Shown piece by piece: positions 29,901 through 33,006 of a stretch of 33,006 nt of DNA. The position numbers and the translations under genes are program-made. Each line of letters begins with the position of its first letter. Within the stretch, counting starts at the first letter, position 1. Origin of the DNA: Perkinsus chesapeaki (Eukaryota; Perkinsozoa; Perkinsida; Perkinsidae); NCBI GenBank assembly GCA_013115145.1, contig JAAPAO010000382.1, positions 1,356 through 34,361 on the forward strand, given 5' to 3'. The notes under the pieces were generated by a model. The model saw only the letters and a program-made list of their open reading frames with translations. It was not told where the DNA came from and ran no database searches.

Positions 29901-32600
29901 GAACTGCGAACCCTTGAGAGTGTGAGCGTCAAAGCGATCACCACGAGACTCCAACGTCATAGCATAGTCCCAGTTGTTCTTATGGCCTTCTTCTAGTGCA
30001 TCAGGCAAAGGCTTCATCATCAAAGCGTTATCAGGGCAAGCATTTACACATACCTCACAGCCAGTGCAATCCAATGGGGAAGCTTGGATACGGAATGCCA
30101 GACCAGATACCTGGTTACCACCAGTGGCAGGTTTGGTCAAGAACGTCTCTGGGGTATCTTCAGAGGCTAACTCTTGAGGGGAGGCCAGGAATGGTCTGAT
30201 TACACCATGGGGGCATATAGCTGAGCATTTGTTGCATTGAGTACACTTATCCATATCCACCACAGGAATAGCCTGGGCTACACCACGCTTACCCCACTGT
30301 GTCATACCAAGTTGCACTGTACCACCTGGTTGAAAGGCTGATACCGTCAAGGAGTCACCAAGACGTGTATGAATCTTATCCAATACATCACGAACAAAGG
30401 CCGGCTCCTCGCCTGTTCGAGGCTTGCTCTGATCCAAACGTTGGCATTTCATCCATGAGCTATGAGGAACTTCAATCTTATGAAGATTATCAATAGCATA
30501 TCCAACAGCTAAGATATTCTTCCTAACAATATCAGCTCCCTTGTTCTTATAGGTCTTCTCTATGGCTGCTTCAAACAGCGGTAAAGCTTGCTCGTAAGGC
30601 AAAACGCCAGATAGACGGAAGAACACCGCTTGCATAATGTTGTTAATAAGCCTACCCATACCAGACTCCTTAGCAACTAATGATGCATTTATAACGAACA
30701 GCTTCAGCCGCTTTTCGGCAACCATAAGCTTGAACTTTGGTGGAAGTTGTTCGTCAAGGTCTTCAATAGTAATCCATGGAGCATTAAGGACTAGAATGCT
30801 TTCTGGTTTACAAGCACCGAGCAAAAGGGTGGCATCAAAAGCATTAACATACTCCTTCTTATGAATGGCAACATACTCACAACCACTGGCTATCTCATAA
30901 GGAGAATCTATGGGCTTAGGACCAAATCTTAGATGTGACACTGTAACACCACCAGCCTTCAATGCATCGTATGCAAAGAAGCCTTGAGCGTAGAGGTCAG
31001 TGTTGTCGGCAATAATCTTAATAGCATTCTTATTAGCACCCACAGTGCCATCCGAGCCAAATCCCCAGAACATACACTGAGTGGTGGCAGGATTCGACAC
31101 ATTAATCTCATCAGTAACAGGCAAGGATATGTTATTAACGTCATCATCAATTCCAACGGTAAAGGGCGACTTGGGAACGCGGGCGTCAACTAGATTCCTG
31201 ACAGCTGCCAATACTTGACCAGGAGTAAAATTCTTGGACGCCAAACCAAATCGGCCACCAATAACCTGAAAGAATGAATAAGGTGAAGACAAACCAGCAG
31301 ACCAACTCACCAGAATATCCGGGCGTTTGGACTTCTGAATGCTCGCGCACACATCCACATAGAGAGGCTCGCCGATAGCACCGGCTTCCTTACAATGGTC
31401 CAACACACATATGCGTTGTACAGTGGCAGGCAGAGCATTCAAGAAATGGGGGACAGACCAGGGTCTCAACAGCCTTACTCGGACCAATCCTAGCTTGTAA
31501 CGAGGATAACGCTTCTCGAGATAGGTAATGGTCTCGGCAACGGTAGAAGATCCGGCTCCCATAGCCACAAAGACATGGGTAGCATTCGGATCACCTTCAT
31601 AGTCGAACAGATGATACTCCCGACCAGTAAGGGCCTTTATCATATCCAAGGCACCAGCCAAATGCTCCGGAACAGCATCATAATAAGGGTTAGCAGCCTC
31701 TACGTTTTGGAAGTAGATATCAGGCGACTGTGCTGTTCCGCGCAAAGTGGGATGGTTAGGGTTGAGGGCCCGAGAACGATGCTTGTCGATCTCCTTAGAC
31801 ATTATCTGTGCTACCAGCTTCATCTGCTCAGCCGTGAGGTCGTTGATCTTCTGAATCTCATGGGACGTTCTAAAACCGTCGAAAAAGTGAATGAAAGGCA
31901 CCGATGACTTCAATGTCGCAATATGTGCAGCTAGGGCCATATCCATGCACTCTTGAACCGAGTTAGCACATAACAGTGCCCAACCAGTCTGGCGCACGGC
32001 CATGATGTCCGAATGGTCACCAAAAATTGACAGTGCTTGACCAGCAATGGCTCGAGCTGGGACGTGAAAGACACATGGGATAAGCTCCCCTGCTATTTTG
32101 TAGAGGTTAGGAATCATAAGGAGGAGACCTTGTGATGCTGTAAAGGTGGAAGACATACCACCTACTGCTAAAGATCCATGTACAGCACCTGCTGCACCTC
32201 CTTCACTTTGCATCTGTCTAACAACTGTACACTGACCGAAAGCATTCTTAACTCCAGAGGCAGACCATTGATCACAGTTCTCACCAAGAGGGGTTGATGG
32301 TGTTATAGGATAAATGAATGCCGAATCAGATAGATGGTAAGCAACGAATGATGCTGCGCTGGCACCATCATAGGGCTTCATACCAGTATTGCGAGCAGCT
32401 TCCAGCCTGGCTAGAATCTTCGGATCTTCCTGAGAGGCCCGCTGGACAGGTGGGCCCAGCTTTTCGCCACCTGCCTTGGGTTTACTGGTAACAAAAGCAT
32501 AGGTCAGTGCACTGACAGCGGCCAAGGCGGCGGCACCACCAGCGAGAGCCAAGGGAGTAAGAACGGGAACCCCTTGGTCCTCGGAGTCCTTAGAGGGCAT
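26997..32600 (-). CDS. PNO: Pyruvate:NADP+ oxidoreductase (PFOR fused to cytochrome-P450-reductase-like domain)
   Basis: Two exons, 32600-31311 and 31265-26997, with a 45-nt intron; 1852 aa. PNO oxidatively decarboxylates pyruvate to acetyl-CoA and passes electrons through Fe-S clusters, FMN and FAD to NADP+. It is known from Euglena and Cryptosporidium. Order by approximate residue: hydrophobic segment 14-39; PFOR N-terminal domain (FIYPITPSTPLGE); GSDGTVGANKNAIKII; EKRLKLFVINA; two 4Fe-4S motifs CTQCNKCSAICPH (~771) and CTGCEVCVNACPD (~828); TPP domain CEGCGETPY (~897), NATGCSSIWG and GGDGWANDIGYGG; flavodoxin YGSDTGTTEQLAK (~1277); FAD-binding RLYSIANSS (~1633); NADP-binding GTGIAPMRAF (~1705); FFFCGPS near the end. 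All cofactor motifs look intact. The start has an acidic leader before the hydrophobic segment, unlike a classical mitochondrial presequence. Confidence 0.95.
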   Translation of the reverse strand: MPSKDSEDQGVPVLTPLALAGGAAALAAVSALTYAFVTSKPKAGGEKLGPPVQRASQEDPKILARLEAARNTGMKPYDGASAASFVAYHLSDSAFIYPITPSTPLGENCDQWSASGVKNAFGQCTVVRQMQSEGGAAGAVHGSLAVGGMSSTFTASQGLLLMIPNLYKIAGELIPCVFHVPARAIAGQALSIFGDHSDIMAVRQTGWALLCANSVQECMDMALAAHIATLKSSVPFIHFFDGFRTSHEIQKINDLTAEQMKLVAQIMSKEIDKHRSRALNPNHPTLRGTAQSPDIYFQNVEAANPYYDAVPEHLAGALDMIKALTGREYHLFDYEGDPNATHVFVAMGAGSSTVAETITYLEKRYPRYKLGLVRVRLLRPWSVPHFLNALPATVQRICVLDHCKEAGAIGEPLYVDVCASIQKSKRPDILVSWSAGLSSPYSFFQVIGGRFGLASKNFTPGQVLAAVRNLVDARVPKSPFTVGIDDDVNNISLPVTDEINVSNPATTQCMFWGFGSDGTVGANKNAIKIIADNTDLYAQGFFAYDALKAGGVTVSHLRFGPKPIDSPYEIASGCEYVAIHKKEYVNAFDATLLLGACKPESILVLNAPWITIEDLDEQLPPKFKLMVAEKRLKLFVINASLVAKESGMGRLINNIMQAVFFRLSGVLPYEQALPLFEAAIEKTYKNKGADIVRKNILAVGYAIDNLHKIEVPHSSWMKCQRLDQSKPRTGEEPAFVRDVLDKIHTRLGDSLTVSAFQPGGTVQLGMTQWGKRGVAQAIPVVDMDKCTQCNKCSAICPHGVIRPFLASPQELASEDTPETFLTKPATGGNQVSGLAFRIQASPLDCTGCEVCVNACPDNALMMKPLPDALEEGHKNNWDYAMTLESRGDRFDAHTLKGSQFQQPLLEFSGACEGCGETPYAKLLTQMFGKRMVIANATGCSSIWGATAGWIPYTVDKKTGKGPAWGNSLFEDNAEYGMGMAVTMNHRRQQLRLRVEEALSDETAVTGELRLMLQQWLDNADHPEASSQYGERAIETMKGMRVLPHCLEECKRLSDLFVKTSMWMLGGDGWANDIGYGGIDHVLALGENVNIVVLDTEVYSNTGGQGSKATPMGAVAKFMQNGRALQKKDLGQLAMAYPNVYVASCSMGANYSQTVRAFHEAEKHPGPSLVLCYAPCIEHRTKTGLTRMSEDQKAAVESGYYPLYRYDPSLARSGKNPFQLDCKNIKPEVLVQFLKNQNRYEQLVRRMPQHAEELQTELKHYVEQRHKKLKEIAAEKVHSADTLTSGLSAGVRIFYGSDTGTTEQLAKRLSGILKRRGVSVNACTGMDELALEDATQSEDLIILMTSTCGDGDMPSAAEALWEQMAAIHEKKVLGGRFCMFGMGDSSYEKFCEAAVKIDNRMAELGVTRVIDIAKGDDRAEDGWATAFDQWLPRLCEEVGAKSEDEEEYEALFEVTTLPLSATEKKLPYQRIVPPGSHAVPVVDNRRMTPVQYERDIRHIVLDVSKEDLPFRLGDAITLYPQNLKEDVDKLFDETITQLDRNDVVSVKCLSDDVPARLRSAFTARMPTRQIFTELLDIFGKPARSFYKQLARISSDEAESKKLVGIANDDGKFKALLGKSVSYADILKMFPKSTKSMTLVNFLETIPLLKPRLYSIANSSFYSPGIVELTVVINRWTNSDGKLITGASTKYLGFSNDTEVCVSVASGTFVFPEDERTPMVMAALGTGIAPMRAFVQDRMYKRKVLGMDTGPMIVFYGCRHEKEEFLYREEWKQFMEAGVLTKVINAFSHDQDHMIFVQHKMAENPELLYKYIHKLGGYFFFCGPSIAVPDVEAAVKSSVGKVGKMTDEQVEKWFEDDIKGNKRYSTEAY
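31266..31310 (-). other. 45-nt stop-free in-frame intron (PNO)
   Basis: Donor gtgagt and acceptor tttcag match the local consensus; the length is 3n with no stop. Splicing joins RPDIL to VIGGRFGLASKNF, giving normal PFOR spacing. The 15 extra residues otherwise present (including WSAGLSSPYSFFQ) have no counterpart that I know of in PFOR proteins. Confidence 0.85.
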
Positions 32601-33006
32601 TAATAAAATGTCCGAAACTACAAAGATAGAATAGCCTGATGATATGCAGCTATTGCATAGATAACTGAACGTACAAACAACTAAATGTTATGAACTAACG
32701 ATTCATGTGCAAAATTGAGATGATCGGCTGGCCGCAAGAAACCTGAAGCTGGCTGAGTCTAGGAGCACCTTGTTAAGTTCAGTTAGTCATGCTTTACTGT
32801 AGTGTACCAAAAGTGTTGCGCTTAACTTTTAACACTTAACCCTTAATTTACCCGAAGAAAGAACCGAAGATTTCAATCATATGCTGTCCCGCACGCGTGA
32901 GCAGTGCCGGGCTAGCGCGCACACAACTTATTGATGTAAGCGGAACTCGTGAAGCGCTTCGCTCCGCTGAGTCCGACTTATATTCTTTGTGCCAGCTTGT
33001 CCCATT
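32601..33006. other. PNO upstream region
   Basis: Presumed 5' UTR/promoter of PNO on the minus strand. A TTAAC/TTAA-rich patch lies at about 32820-32850 and a GC-rich patch with CGCG steps at about 32888-32925. No second gene is recognised up to the window edge. Confidence 0.5.

Noticed and set aside
31266-31310. A 15-residue insertion in PNO
   Set aside because: The segment has perfect splice signals, and its removal restores PFOR spacing; better read as an intron.

Overview
This window reads as nuclear DNA of an alveolate protist, most likely a perkinsozoan (Perkinsus-like). The evidence is about 50 very short spliceosomal introns, mostly 38-62 nt and ending in AG, the standard genetic code, a pyruvate:NADP+ oxidoreductase fusion, a RAP-domain helical-repeat protein and lineage-specific secreted coiled-coil proteins. 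The genus is an inference; no spliced-leader or rRNA sequence is present to fix it. Because introns cut most genes, few genes show as one long ORF. The exon models below were built by hand from frame continuity, splice signals and family alignment.

Layout. (1) 1-5067, minus strand: two adjacent paralogous genes for secretory coiled-coil proteins. The first runs off the left edge and ends in a 45-48 nt tandem repeat; the second has at least 18 exons and a Cys-rich N-terminal half. (2) 5068-5874: the divergence point, with no gene seen. (3) 5875-12903, plus strand: PEX19 peroxisomal import factor (ends in CaaX box CCIM), a YqgE/AlgH-family protein, a NAP/SET-type nucleosome assembly protein, and a RAP-domain organellar RNA-binding protein. 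(4) 12904-13406: the convergence zone, with at most one doubtful small secreted-protein candidate. (5) 13407-32600, minus strand: an unrecognised acidic/basic protein, an EngB/YihA-type GTPase, two tandem full-length ABCB (MDR-type) transporters, a small unrecognised five-exon gene, and a nearly intronless 1852-aa pyruvate:NADP+ oxidoreductase (PNO).

Genes lie in unidirectional blocks with one divergence and one convergence point. Several coding-to-coding gaps are only about 140-310 bp, which would suit polycistronic transcription with trans-splicing. Functionally the window mixes organelle biology (PEX19, EngB GTPase, RAP protein, AlgH), chromatin assembly (NAP), export (ABCB pair) and core carbon metabolism (PNO). 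No shared pathway is evident.

Most notable observation: the two tandem ABC transporters share a 248-bp block that is identical base for base (19175-19422 and 23870-24117). It is about 32% GC by hand count, has razor-sharp edges, and covers the signature motif through the H-loop of the first nucleotide-binding domain, whereas the flanks are clearly diverged and more GC-rich. Other points of interest are an S-S-F-L-[EQ]-like motif repeated along both secreted coiled-coil proteins, a hydrophobic N-terminal anchor on PNO, a GC-AG intron, exact intron presence/absence between the ABC paralogues, and several stop-free introns of length 3n that a naive ORF caller reads as protein.
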